NCBI GenBank assembly: GCA_038227745.1
Contig: JBBRPS010000452.1
Span: 1-8,545 of the forward strand
Length of the DNA stretch: 8,545 nt
Reading direction: 5' to 3'
DNA from: DASPXY01 sp038227745
GTDB lineage: Bacteria; Planctomycetota; Planctomycetia; Gemmatales; Gemmataceae
Shown: positions 1 through 5,580 of the stretch, in pieces
How positions within the stretch are numbered: the first letter of the stretch is position 1
Layout: each line of letters starts with the position of its first letter
Made by a program: the position numbers and the translations under genes
The notes under the pieces: generated by a model
Databases searched by the model: none
The model's input: the letters and a program-made list of their open reading frames with translations, nothing else
Told to the model about the DNA's origin: nothing

Positions 1-26
1 CGCTCGCCCGAGGCTCGCGGCTAAAC
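1..26. repeat. Intergenic repeat A, single copy, inverted relative to 8414-8439
   Basis: Bases 1-26 are an exact reverse complement of 8414-8439, and bases 1-21 are an exact direct copy of 8440-8460. The core contains GCTCGC twice (GCTCGCCCGAG then GCTCGCGG) and ends in the tail CTAAAC. It lies 9 bases past the lpxI stop codon, so it sits in an intergenic space. Because it touches the window edge, the element may continue to the left. No coding role is visible. Confidence 0.8.
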
Positions 27-35
27 GAAGGCGGC

Positions 36-920
36 TCAGCGCGCCACGATGGTGATGCCGTACTTGTCGGCCAGGGCAATCGTGTCGCCCTCGTCGATGA
101 TGATGGTCTTGCCGGCTTCGACGGCCAGGACGCGGCCGCCGGCGCGGCGCAAACTCTCGACCGTCGAGCAGCCCACGGTCGGCACGTCGAAGCGCATGTC
201 CTGCTGCGGCTTGGCGACCTTGACGACCACGAAGCCGCCGGCGGCACACAACTCGCCGGCGCGGGCGATGGCGCGGTCGGTGCCCTCGATCGCTTCGACG
301 GCGAGGACCGCCCGCTCCTTGACCGCGACGCTCTGGCCGACGTCGAGCCGGCCCATTTCCCGGGCCAGCTCCCAGCCGAAGGCGATGTCCTTTTCTTCAC
401 GGGCCGAGGGGGCGCGGCGGGTGAGGGTTCCGAGTTTCACGAGCAGCTCCGGGCACAGGTCCAGGGCGGATTCAAAGTGGATGCCGTCGGACGCGAATTC
501 CTCGATGACGCCCATCAGCAGGCTGTCGTCCCTGTTGTCGCGGCGCGAGTGGCGGTACCAGAACCTGAGGGTGCGCCAGTCCGGCACGTAGCGGAGCCAG
601 CGCCAGGGGGTGTTGATGACGGTCTTGTGGATTTTGCCCGCCATGACGGCCCGGCGGACCCCTTCCCGTTTGAAGCAGCGGATCATCAGGCCGAGGCGCG
701 TGACCCCCGCCCAGTAGAAGCGGTGGACCAGCCCGGCCAGCTCCGGGGGCGCCTCGTAGCGCACGCCCACGCACACCACGGGAATGCCGAGGCGACGCGC
801 CTTCTCCGCAAACAGGATGGGGAAGCGCCCGCTCCCGGCCAGAAGGCCGACGGGATCCCGGGGCAGCGCGGCAGCGGGGCCGCCTGCACTCCCCTCCGAC
901 GGGTGGTTCGGGACGCTCAT
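36..920 (-). CDS. lpxI: LpxI, UDP-2,3-diacylglucosamine pyrophosphatase
   Basis: LpxI hydrolyses UDP-2,3-diacylglucosamine to lipid X (2,3-diacylglucosamine 1-phosphate) and UMP, the fourth step of lipid A synthesis; it replaces LpxH in many bacteria outside the Beta- and Gammaproteobacteria. The protein (294 aa from this start, close to family length) has the N-terminal glycine loop VGLLAGSGRFP, a central MAGKIHK segment, the conserved EGTDRAI segment (its Asp matches, from memory, the catalytically important Asp of Caulobacter LpxI), the DMRFDVPTVG stretch, and a C-terminal AGKTIIIDEGDTI segment. The start is uncertain. ATG at 920 leaves a 4-base gap after the lpxD stop; an in-frame ATG at 944 would add eight residues and overlap lpxD by 20 bases. 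Neither has a strong ribosome binding site, and conserved sequence begins only about 24 residues in. The tight spacing implies co-transcription with lpxD. It could also be listed as a DUF1009 protein; function is confident. Confidence 0.93.
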   Translation of the reverse strand: MSVPNHPSEGSAGGPAAALPRDPVGLLAGSGRFPILFAEKARRLGIPVVCVGVRYEAPPELAGLVHRFYWAGVTRLGLMIRCFKREGVRRAVMAGKIHKTVINTPWRWLRYVPDWRTLRFWYRHSRRDNRDDSLLMGVIEEFASDGIHFESALDLCPELLVKLGTLTRRAPSAREEKDIAFGWELAREMGRLDVGQSVAVKERAVLAVEAIEGTDRAIARAGELCAAGGFVVVKVAKPQQDMRFDVPTVGCSTVESLRRAGGRVLAVEAGKTIIIDEGDTIALADKYGITIVAR

Positions 921-924
921 GGTG

Positions 925-1959
925 TCATCCCGCGAGTTTCTCATCGTCTATCCCCAGGCGCTGCTTGATGAGCCGCACGTCACGGCGGATCTCGGGCAGC
1001 TTCTCCAGGCAGATCAGGATCCGCTTCTGGTCGCGCTCGGCGATGGCCGGCGAGCCGAGCACACGCTGGCCGGCCGGCACGTCCCGGGTCACGCCCGCCT
1101 TGGCGCCGACCATCGCCCGGTCGCCGATGTGGACGTGGTCGATGATGCCGGCCTGGCCCGCGACCACGACGTAATCCCCGGTGCTGCTGGAGCCGGCGAT
1201 GCCTATCTGGCTGACGAAGAGGTTGTGCCGGCCGACCTGGCAGTTGTGGGCCACCTGCACGAGGTTGTCGATCTTGGTGCCCTCGCCGACCCGCGTCGCC
1301 TGGAACGTGCCGCGGTCGATCGTCGTGCAGGCGCCGACCTCGACGTCGTCGCCGATCTCGACGTTACCGAACTGCGGTACCTTGACGTGTCGGCCGTCGT
1401 GGAAGCGGTAGCCGAAGCCGTCCGCCCCCAGGACCGCGTTGCCGTGGACCATCACGCGGTTGCCGATGACCGTGCCGTCGTAGACGACGACGTTGGGATA
1501 GAGCGTGACGTCGTCGCCGAGGCGGCAGTGCCGGCCGATCGCAACGCCGGAGTGGAGTCGGCAGCGCGCCCCGATCGCGGTTTCCTCGCCGACGGCGGCG
1601 AACGGATGGATGCTGGGGTCGGCGCCGACCGTGGCGGTCGGGTGGACGGAGGCCCGGGGGTCGATGCCGTGAGGCGGCGGCTCGGCCCGGCCGTGCAGGT
1701 GACGCACGATCCTCACGAAGGCGTCGAGGGGGTCGGCGACCTGGATGACGGGCAGGCCGTTGGCCGTCATCGCGTGGGGGACGACCGCGGCGGAGGCCTG
1801 GCAGCCGTTGAGCTTCGAGAAGTGTTTTGCGTCCTCGACGAAGGTGATGTCCCCGGAGCGGGCCTCGCCGAGGGGGCGGGCGCCGTGGATAAGGAGGTCG
1901 CCGTCGCCCTGGAAGGTCCCCTGGACGAGTTCCGCCAACTGCCTTACGGTGAGGCTCAC
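925..1959 (-). CDS. lpxD: LpxD, UDP-3-O-acylglucosamine N-acyltransferase
   Basis: LpxD transfers a 3-hydroxyacyl chain from acyl carrier protein to the 2-amino group of UDP-3-O-acyl-glucosamine, the third step of lipid A synthesis, in the cytosol as a homotrimer. The 344-residue protein is of normal length. Residues 1-95 form the uridine-binding N domain (LTVRQLAELVQG, GDITFVEDAKH). Residues 100-305 are imperfect hexapeptide repeats of a left-handed beta helix (for example IHPFAAVGEETAIGARC). The segment KIDNLVQVAHNCQVG carries His238, matching the catalytic His239 of E. coli LpxD; GADGFGYR (178-185) and TTIDRG (212-217) are also typical. The charged C-terminal helix (about 308-340) fits the family's ACP-binding region. 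It starts with GTG: the reverse complement of 1967-1974 reads AGAGAGGG, seven bases before it, and supports this choice. It is followed directly by lpxI; no lpxA or fabZ lies between them. Confidence 0.96.
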   Translation of the reverse strand: MSLTVRQLAELVQGTFQGDGDLLIHGARPLGEARSGDITFVEDAKHFSKLNGCQASAAVVPHAMTANGLPVIQVADPLDAFVRIVRHLHGRAEPPPHGIDPRASVHPTATVGADPSIHPFAAVGEETAIGARCRLHSGVAIGRHCRLGDDVTLYPNVVVYDGTVIGNRVMVHGNAVLGADGFGYRFHDGRHVKVPQFGNVEIGDDVEVGACTTIDRGTFQATRVGEGTKIDNLVQVAHNCQVGRHNLFVSQIGIAGSSSTGDYVVVAGQAGIIDHVHIGDRAMVGAKAGVTRDVPAGQRVLGSPAIAERDQKRILICLEKLPEIRRDVRLIKQRLGIDDEKLAG

Positions 1960-1966
1960 GCGCAGA

Positions 1967-1974
1967 CCCTCTCT
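1967..1974 (-). promoter_or_regulatory. Ribosome binding site of lpxD (decides the GTG start)
   Basis: The minus strand reads AGAGAGGG, seven bases before the GTG at 1959. This is good complementarity to the 16S rRNA tail at normal spacing, and it supports a GTG start. Confidence 0.7.
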
Positions 1975-2012
1975 TCCCTGAAAGCGGCCGGAACGACGCT
2001 CCCGCGCGAGCG

Positions 2013-2041
2013 ATCATAGCCTGGCTCTGCGATCGGAGCAA
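2013..2041 (-). promoter_or_regulatory. Probable sigma70-type promoter for lpxD-lpxI
   Basis: On the minus strand a TTGCTC (2041-2036) and a TATGAT (2018-2013) are separated by exactly 17 bases. The -10 box matches five of six consensus positions and the -35 box matches TTG. Transcription would begin near 2006, giving a leader of about 47 bases that carries the lpxD ribosome binding site. Its place between the export gene stop and the lpxD start suggests that lpx expression does not depend only on read-through. This is called by eye only. Confidence 0.5.
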
Positions 2042-2083
2042 CGCGAGTTTTCGTCGCCTTTCGAGGGACCGCGGCGAGGCGAG

Positions 2084-2911
2084 TCACCTCCCCATCCCGT
2101 CGTGCGGCTTCACCGCCTCGGGGTGCTCGGCGTGTGGCGTCGGCAGCCAGCCGCAGACGGCGCGGAAGAGCGGCCGCAGCCAAGGCGGCACACACTTCTC
2201 GAGGCGGGCGCGGCGCGAGGCCCCCACGTGGACCTGGTCGAACGGCTGCAGGCGCACATTGGTGCGCTGGTCGCGATTCATGACAATAGCGCGCAGGTCC
2301 ACGTGGAAGACCTCGGGGCGCTGCCCCTCGGCGATGCGTGAGCGGATCACGTAGACGTCGTCGGGGGCGGCGCCGGTCGTGATGCCGCCGACGCGCTGCA
2401 GCAGGTCGAGCACCGTCTCCTGTCCGCGGTACGACACGGCACGCTGAAGCCCGTGGACCTCGCCGAAGAGGTAGAGGCACTCGCTGTGGAACGCCGCCAC
2501 GCGCACGTCCACGTACTCCGGCGGCAAGCTTAGCTTGTCCGCGAGCAGCCGCACCACTTCCGGCCCGGTGTGGCCCTCAACGCGCGGCTTGCCCAGCTCG
2601 CCCAGGTCGATGCGGCCGTCCGGCCCGACCGTGCAGTGCTGGTTCAGCTCCGGGCGGCCCGCGACGGTGATGTCCAGGGCGTCGGGACAGCCGAGCAGGT
2701 ACTGCTCGGCCACGCCCTCGTTGCGCTCCGGCGCGCCGCGGTCGGCCAGGAGGCCCTTATCGACGTGCGGCCTGGAGCTGGCACAGCCGGTTGCAAGGGA
2801 GAGGGCGAGCGCGGCGAGGAGGAAAAGTGGGGCGGAGAGGCGGAGGCGGCGCGGCCGCGGGGGCGAGCCCCGTTGACTACTACCGTTTTCCCTATCCGCG
2901 CCGCGGTTCAT
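2084..2911 (-). CDS. Wza-like polysaccharide export lipoprotein (PES + SLBB)
   Basis: This is a probable outer-membrane component of a capsule or exopolysaccharide export machine. The 275-residue protein starts with a basic stretch (residues 1-25, arginine-rich) and a hydrophobic segment (26-41) ending in LATGC, so Cys43 is the likely lipidated residue; the -3 position is Ala rather than Leu, so the lipobox is slightly atypical. Residues about 71-140 are the polysaccharide export sequence domain (YLLGCPDALDITVAGRPELN, VGPDGRIDLGELG). Residues about 144-230 fit one SLBB domain (YLFGEVHGLQRAVSYRG, VLDLLQRVGG, VFHVDL, then LQPFDQVHVG). E. coli Wza has about 379 residues and two SLBB domains, so this is a compact form. 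The tail 239-257 is rich in Trp, Leu and Pro and may be a membrane helix. The ATG at 2911 has no clear ribosome binding site. No tyrosine kinase or glycosyltransferase partner lies in the window; 124 bases separate it from lpxD. Confidence 0.85.
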   Translation of the reverse strand: MNRGADRENGSSQRGSPPRPRRLRLSAPLFLLAALALSLATGCASSRPHVDKGLLADRGAPERNEGVAEQYLLGCPDALDITVAGRPELNQHCTVGPDGRIDLGELGKPRVEGHTGPEVVRLLADKLSLPPEYVDVRVAAFHSECLYLFGEVHGLQRAVSYRGQETVLDLLQRVGGITTGAAPDDVYVIRSRIAEGQRPEVFHVDLRAIVMNRDQRTNVRLQPFDQVHVGASRRARLEKCVPPWLRPLFRAVCGWLPTPHAEHPEAVKPHDGMGR

Positions 2912-2985
2912 AGATTGTCTGCGAGACGGTGACGTGTCGGCAGCCTCCCATGGCGCTTAGGCGAGCGGCAGGAAATCGTATCCCT

Positions 2986-3036
2986 GTAGGACGGCTCTCC
3001 TGAGCCGTCCCGGACGGGTCAGGAGACCCGTCCTAC
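2986..3036. repeat. Compound palindromic repeat C (two hairpins, head to head)
   Basis: Two adjacent hairpins occupy the divergent intergenic region. The first pairs GGACGGCTC (2989-2997) with GAGCCGTCC (3002-3010) around TCCT; the second pairs GGACGGGTC (3012-3020) with GACCCGTCC (3025-3033) around AGGA. The whole block is also one dyad centred on C3011, with GTA at 2986-2988 matching TAC at 3034-3036. It lacks a T-run on either side and lies upstream of both flanking genes, so it is unlikely to be a normal terminator. It looks like a dispersed intergenic repeat. Confidence 0.85.
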
Positions 3037-3137
3037 GGGGAGACCAACTTCTGCCACTCGCCTTACTATCGGCCGCCGACTTTGACGACCTTGAGGTTTT
3101 TTCGGGCAGCACGGGGATTGACGGTCCAGGGGCCGAA

Positions 3138-3142
3138 GAGGG
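3138..3142 (+). promoter_or_regulatory. Ribosome binding site of the glmM-like gene
   Basis: GAGGG (within AAGAGGGA, 3136-3143) lies five bases before ATG 3148. It selects this start over an in-frame TTG at 3082, which would add 22 residues that resemble nothing in the family. Confidence 0.65.
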
Positions 3143-3147
3143 ATGGC

Positions 3148-4500
3148 ATGTCTGAGCACGATGCGCTGATCGTGAGCGTCTCGGGGATCCGCGGCGTCGT
3201 GGGCGAGTCGCTGACGCCGGAGGTGGCGCTGGCCTTCGCGTCGGCGCTGGCCACGCACACCGGCGGTGGCCGGATCGTGATCGGCCGCGACGGCCGGCCC
3301 AGTGGCGCAGTGCTGCGGCACGCCGTCCTCGCGGGACTGCTCGGCGCCGGCTGCGACGTCGAGGACGTGGGGGTCGCGCCGACGCCGACCTGCGGACTGG
3401 CGGTGTGCCGCCTCGGCGCGGCCGGCGGCATCCAGATCACCGCGAGCCACAACCCGGCGCCGTGGAACGGCCTGAAGTTGTTCGGCCCCGACGGCCGTGT
3501 GCTGACGGCGCGCGAGGGCCAGGCCGTGGCGGCCCTGTTCGACAGCCCGACCCGTCGGCGCGTGCCGTGGGACCGGCTTGGCAGGCTGGCCGACTGCCGC
3601 GAGGCGGGCGCGTGGCACCGCGACCGCGTGCTGGAACTGGTCGATCCGGGGCCGATCCGCAACCGTGGCCTCAAGGCGTTCCTCGACGCCAACGGCGGCG
3701 CCGGCGGCCCGCTCGGCAGGGATCTGCTGGAGGCGTTGGGCTGCCGCACCACGGCGCTCGGCGCCGAGGCCGACGGCCATTTCGCCCACACTCCCGAGCC
3801 GATCGCCGAGAACCTCCAGGAAGTGTGCCCGCTGGTGGCACGCGCCGGGGCCGACGTCGGCTTCGTCCTCGACCCCGACGCCGACCGCCTGGCGCTGATC
3901 GACGAGACCGGCCGCTACATCGGCGAGGAGCTGACCCTGGCCCTGGCGGTACAATTCCGCCTGTCACAGGAGCAGGGGCCGGTGGTCGTCAACATGTCCA
4001 CGTCGCGGTGCGTCGAGGACATCGCGCGGCGTCACGGCGTTGCGTGCCATCGGTCGGCGGTCGGCGAGGCGAACGTGGTGGACCGGATGCGGGAGGTCGG
4101 GGCGCTGATCGGCGGGGAGGGGAACGGCGGCGTGATCGACCCGCGCGTTGGCTGGGTGCGCGACCCATTCATTGGGATGGCCCTGGTTCTGAGCCTGCTG
4201 GCCGCAACGGGCAAGAGGTTGAGCGAACTGGTCGCGGACCTGCCGCAGTACAGTATCGTCAAGGACAGGTACACCGTCGAGTGCGATACGCTGCCGGCCC
4301 TGTTCGCCGCGCTGCGCGGGCGCTGGCCGGAGGCGCGGGCGAACGACATGGACGGCCTGCGCCTGGACTGGGAGGACCGCTGGGTTCACGTGCGGCCGAG
4401 CAACACCGAGCCGATCGTGCGCGTGATCGCCGAGGCGCCCGTGGAGGCGGAGGCCCGGCGACTGTGCGGCGCGGTGGGCGCGCTGCTGGCAGCCGGCTGA
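3148..4500 (+). CDS. glmM: Phosphoglucosamine mutase, archaeal GlmM type
   Basis: This alpha-D-phosphohexomutase probably interconverts glucosamine-6-phosphate and glucosamine-1-phosphate, supplying UDP-GlcNAc for peptidoglycan and lipid A. At 450 residues it has normal length and all four domains. Visible motifs are VSGIRGVVGE (11-20), the phosphoserine loop TASHNP with Ser100, the metal-binding loop DPDADR (242-247), the sugar-binding loop GEGNGG (323-328) and the phosphate loop RPSNTEP (416-422). Bacterial GlmM normally has DGDADR and a GEQSGH-like sugar loop; GEGNGG with DPDADR is the pattern I associate with archaeal-type GlmM and related mutases. Phosphomannomutase or phosphoglucomutase activity is therefore an alternative. 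The start at 3148 is set by GAGGG just upstream and by the position of the first conserved residues. The gene is divergent from the export lipoprotein gene and 153 bases ahead of the beta-propeller gene. Confidence 0.88.
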   Translation: MSEHDALIVSVSGIRGVVGESLTPEVALAFASALATHTGGGRIVIGRDGRPSGAVLRHAVLAGLLGAGCDVEDVGVAPTPTCGLAVCRLGAAGGIQITASHNPAPWNGLKLFGPDGRVLTAREGQAVAALFDSPTRRRVPWDRLGRLADCREAGAWHRDRVLELVDPGPIRNRGLKAFLDANGGAGGPLGRDLLEALGCRTTALGAEADGHFAHTPEPIAENLQEVCPLVARAGADVGFVLDPDADRLALIDETGRYIGEELTLALAVQFRLSQEQGPVVVNMSTSRCVEDIARRHGVACHRSAVGEANVVDRMREVGALIGGEGNGGVIDPRVGWVRDPFIGMALVLSLLAATGKRLSELVADLPQYSIVKDRYTVECDTLPALFAALRGRWPEARANDMDGLRLDWEDRWVHVRPSNTEPIVRVIAEAPVEAEARRLCGAVGALLAAG

Positions 4501-4638
4501 GCACGGGGCCTCGGTTGGCCTGGGGTTTGTCGTGCGGCGAAAGATCAAAAGAAAGCGGCGATCCCGCGCCGCACTCCAAAGCGCCTGGCCGCCCCGCAAA
4601 GGGTGAGCCAACCGTGTCCGGCTTCTCGCCACACCCAC

Positions 4639-4644
4639 AAGGAG
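4639..4644 (+). promoter_or_regulatory. Ribosome binding site of the beta-propeller gene
   Basis: AAGGAG lies nine bases before ATG 4654. It favours this start, which opens directly into a signal peptide, over an in-frame GTG at 4603. Confidence 0.7.
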
Positions 4645-4653
4645 TCCGCCGAT

Positions 4654-5514
4654 ATGACCCGCGCTCTTCTCCCCACGGTCCTCTTCCTCGTCCTCGCCGC
4701 CGCGCCGCCTCTCGTCCCCGCCGGCGACCCCAGCTCCCTCAAGCCGGTCAACCTCGACAAGGTCAACACGAAGGCCGACGAGGACGACCCGTTTGTCTCG
4801 GCGGACGGCAGCCGGCTCTACTACGCCTCCAACGAGGCCGGCACCTTCGACATCCTGATCGCGAGCCGCACCGCCAAGGGCTGGTCGGCGGGCCGGCCGT
4901 TCACCGACGTGAACACCAAAGACGCCGACGAGCGCAGCCCCTTCGTCTCCCGCGACTTCAAGTTCTACTACGCGACGAACATCGTCCCCGACGAGAAGTT
5001 CAAGGACCTCAAGAACTTCGACATCATGGTCAAGACGGGCATGCGCGCCCCGCTCATTATCCCCGGCATCAGCGAGAAGGAGGACGAGCTGCATCCGTGG
5101 GTCACGCAAAGCCTGCGGGAGTTCTATTTCAGCCGCAAGACGAAGGACGGCTGGCGCCTGTTCGTCGCGCGCGGGCCAGCGCTGGGGCCGATCACCGACC
5201 CGAAGGAAGTGGACTTCCCGGTGGGCTTCCACCACGCGACGGTCAGCACGACCGGGCTGACGATGTACCTGCAGGGGCCGCTGGAGAAGGAGCGCTGGGG
5301 CCTGTTCCGCAGCACGCGCACGAAGGTCGGCGCCGCGTGGACGAAGCCGGAGCTGCTGACCACCCTGAACCACCCCGAGGGGCCGCGCGGCGACCTGTCC
5401 CCATGCCTGAGCGCTGACGGCACGCGCCTGTACTTCGCCTCCGACCGCCCCGGCGGTAAGGGCGGCCTGGACCTGTGGATGTCGCCGACGGCACTGTTCA
5501 AGGAGAAGAAGTAA
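4654..5514 (+). CDS. Secreted PD40/TolB-like beta-propeller protein, function unknown
   Basis: The 286-residue protein begins with a signal peptide (MTRALLPTVLFLVLAAAPPLVPAG, roughly 1-23), so it is exported, presumably to the periplasm. The rest consists of PD40 (WD40-like) blade motifs: DDPFVSADGSRLYYASN (44-60), ERSPFVSRDFKFYYATN (93-109), a weaker ELHPWVTQSLREFYFSR (145-161), and SPCLSADGTRLYFASDRPG (249-267) followed by GGLDLWM. The pattern of P-x-x-S-x-D-G-x-x-L-Y-F-x-S followed by D-I/L-W is that of TolB-type propellers, which are common in secreted planctomycete proteins. No catalytic residues or second domain are visible, so binding or scaffolding is the likeliest role, with the ligand unknown. 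At about four or five blade motifs it is short for a closed six- or seven-bladed propeller. It has a strong ribosome binding site and converges on pepA. Confidence 0.85.
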   Translation: MTRALLPTVLFLVLAAAPPLVPAGDPSSLKPVNLDKVNTKADEDDPFVSADGSRLYYASNEAGTFDILIASRTAKGWSAGRPFTDVNTKDADERSPFVSRDFKFYYATNIVPDEKFKDLKNFDIMVKTGMRAPLIIPGISEKEDELHPWVTQSLREFYFSRKTKDGWRLFVARGPALGPITDPKEVDFPVGFHHATVSTTGLTMYLQGPLEKERWGLFRSTRTKVGAAWTKPELLTTLNHPEGPRGDLSPCLSADGTRLYFASDRPGGKGGLDLWMSPTALFKEKK

Positions 5515-5556
5515 GCAATCGAACGCGGCGGACGCGGCTCGGTCTCCAGTGATCCG

Positions 5557-5578
5557 CGCGGATCCCGACCGATCCGCG
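5557..5578 (+). terminator. Terminator-like hairpin between convergent genes
   Basis: CGCGGATC (5557-5564) pairs perfectly with GATCCGCG (5571-5578) around a six-base loop, followed on the plus strand by TTCTATTTCTC. It lies 42 bases past the beta-propeller stop codon and two bases before the pepA stop, so it probably ends the plus-strand transcript. The overlapping palindrome GATCCGCGCGGATC (5551-5564), and GAACGCGG at 5521-5528 matching CCGCGTTC at 5574-5581, allow alternative folds. The T-rich tail overlaps pepA and is weak, so strength is uncertain. Confidence 0.5.
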
Positions 5579-5580
5579 TT

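Noticed and set aside
784..2019. Plus-strand open frame of about 411 codons opposite lpxD
   Set aside because: Its Asp/Val/Ala-rich repeats are the antisense reflection of the LpxD hexapeptide repeats; LpxD has its catalytic His and normal length.
2042..2083. GTCGCCT/AGGCGAC inverted repeat just after the export lipoprotein gene as a terminator
   Set aside because: A 7-bp stem with a 17-base loop and no T-run on the minus strand is too weak to call.
3064..3069. TACTAT as a -10 box for glmM
   Set aside because: No credible -35 hexamer lies 16-18 bases upstream, and the rest of the divergent region gave no better pair on either strand.
3082..3147. TTG start 22 codons upstream for the glmM-like gene
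   Set aside because: The extra residues match nothing in the family, and ATG 3148 has a proper ribosome binding site.
4501..4535. Possible terminator after glmM (GCACG/CGTGC with inner GGCC/GGCC)
   Set aside because: The stems are only 5 and 4 bp, separated by unpaired bases, and no T-run follows. The rest of the 153-base gap to 4654 holds nothing I can support beyond the ribosome binding site.
3964..5373. Minus-strand open frame of about 469 codons opposite glmM and the beta-propeller gene
   Set aside because: It lies antisense to two well-supported genes and its composition is that of a mirror of plus-strand codons; no signal peptide, motif or ribosome binding site.
3405..5417. Long plus-strand reading frame of about 670 codons spanning most of glmM and the beta-propeller gene
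   Set aside because: It is out of frame with both real genes, is dominated by Arg, Pro and Gly, shows no domain, and exists because G+C-rich DNA lacks stops. The overlapping genes have full sets of family motifs.
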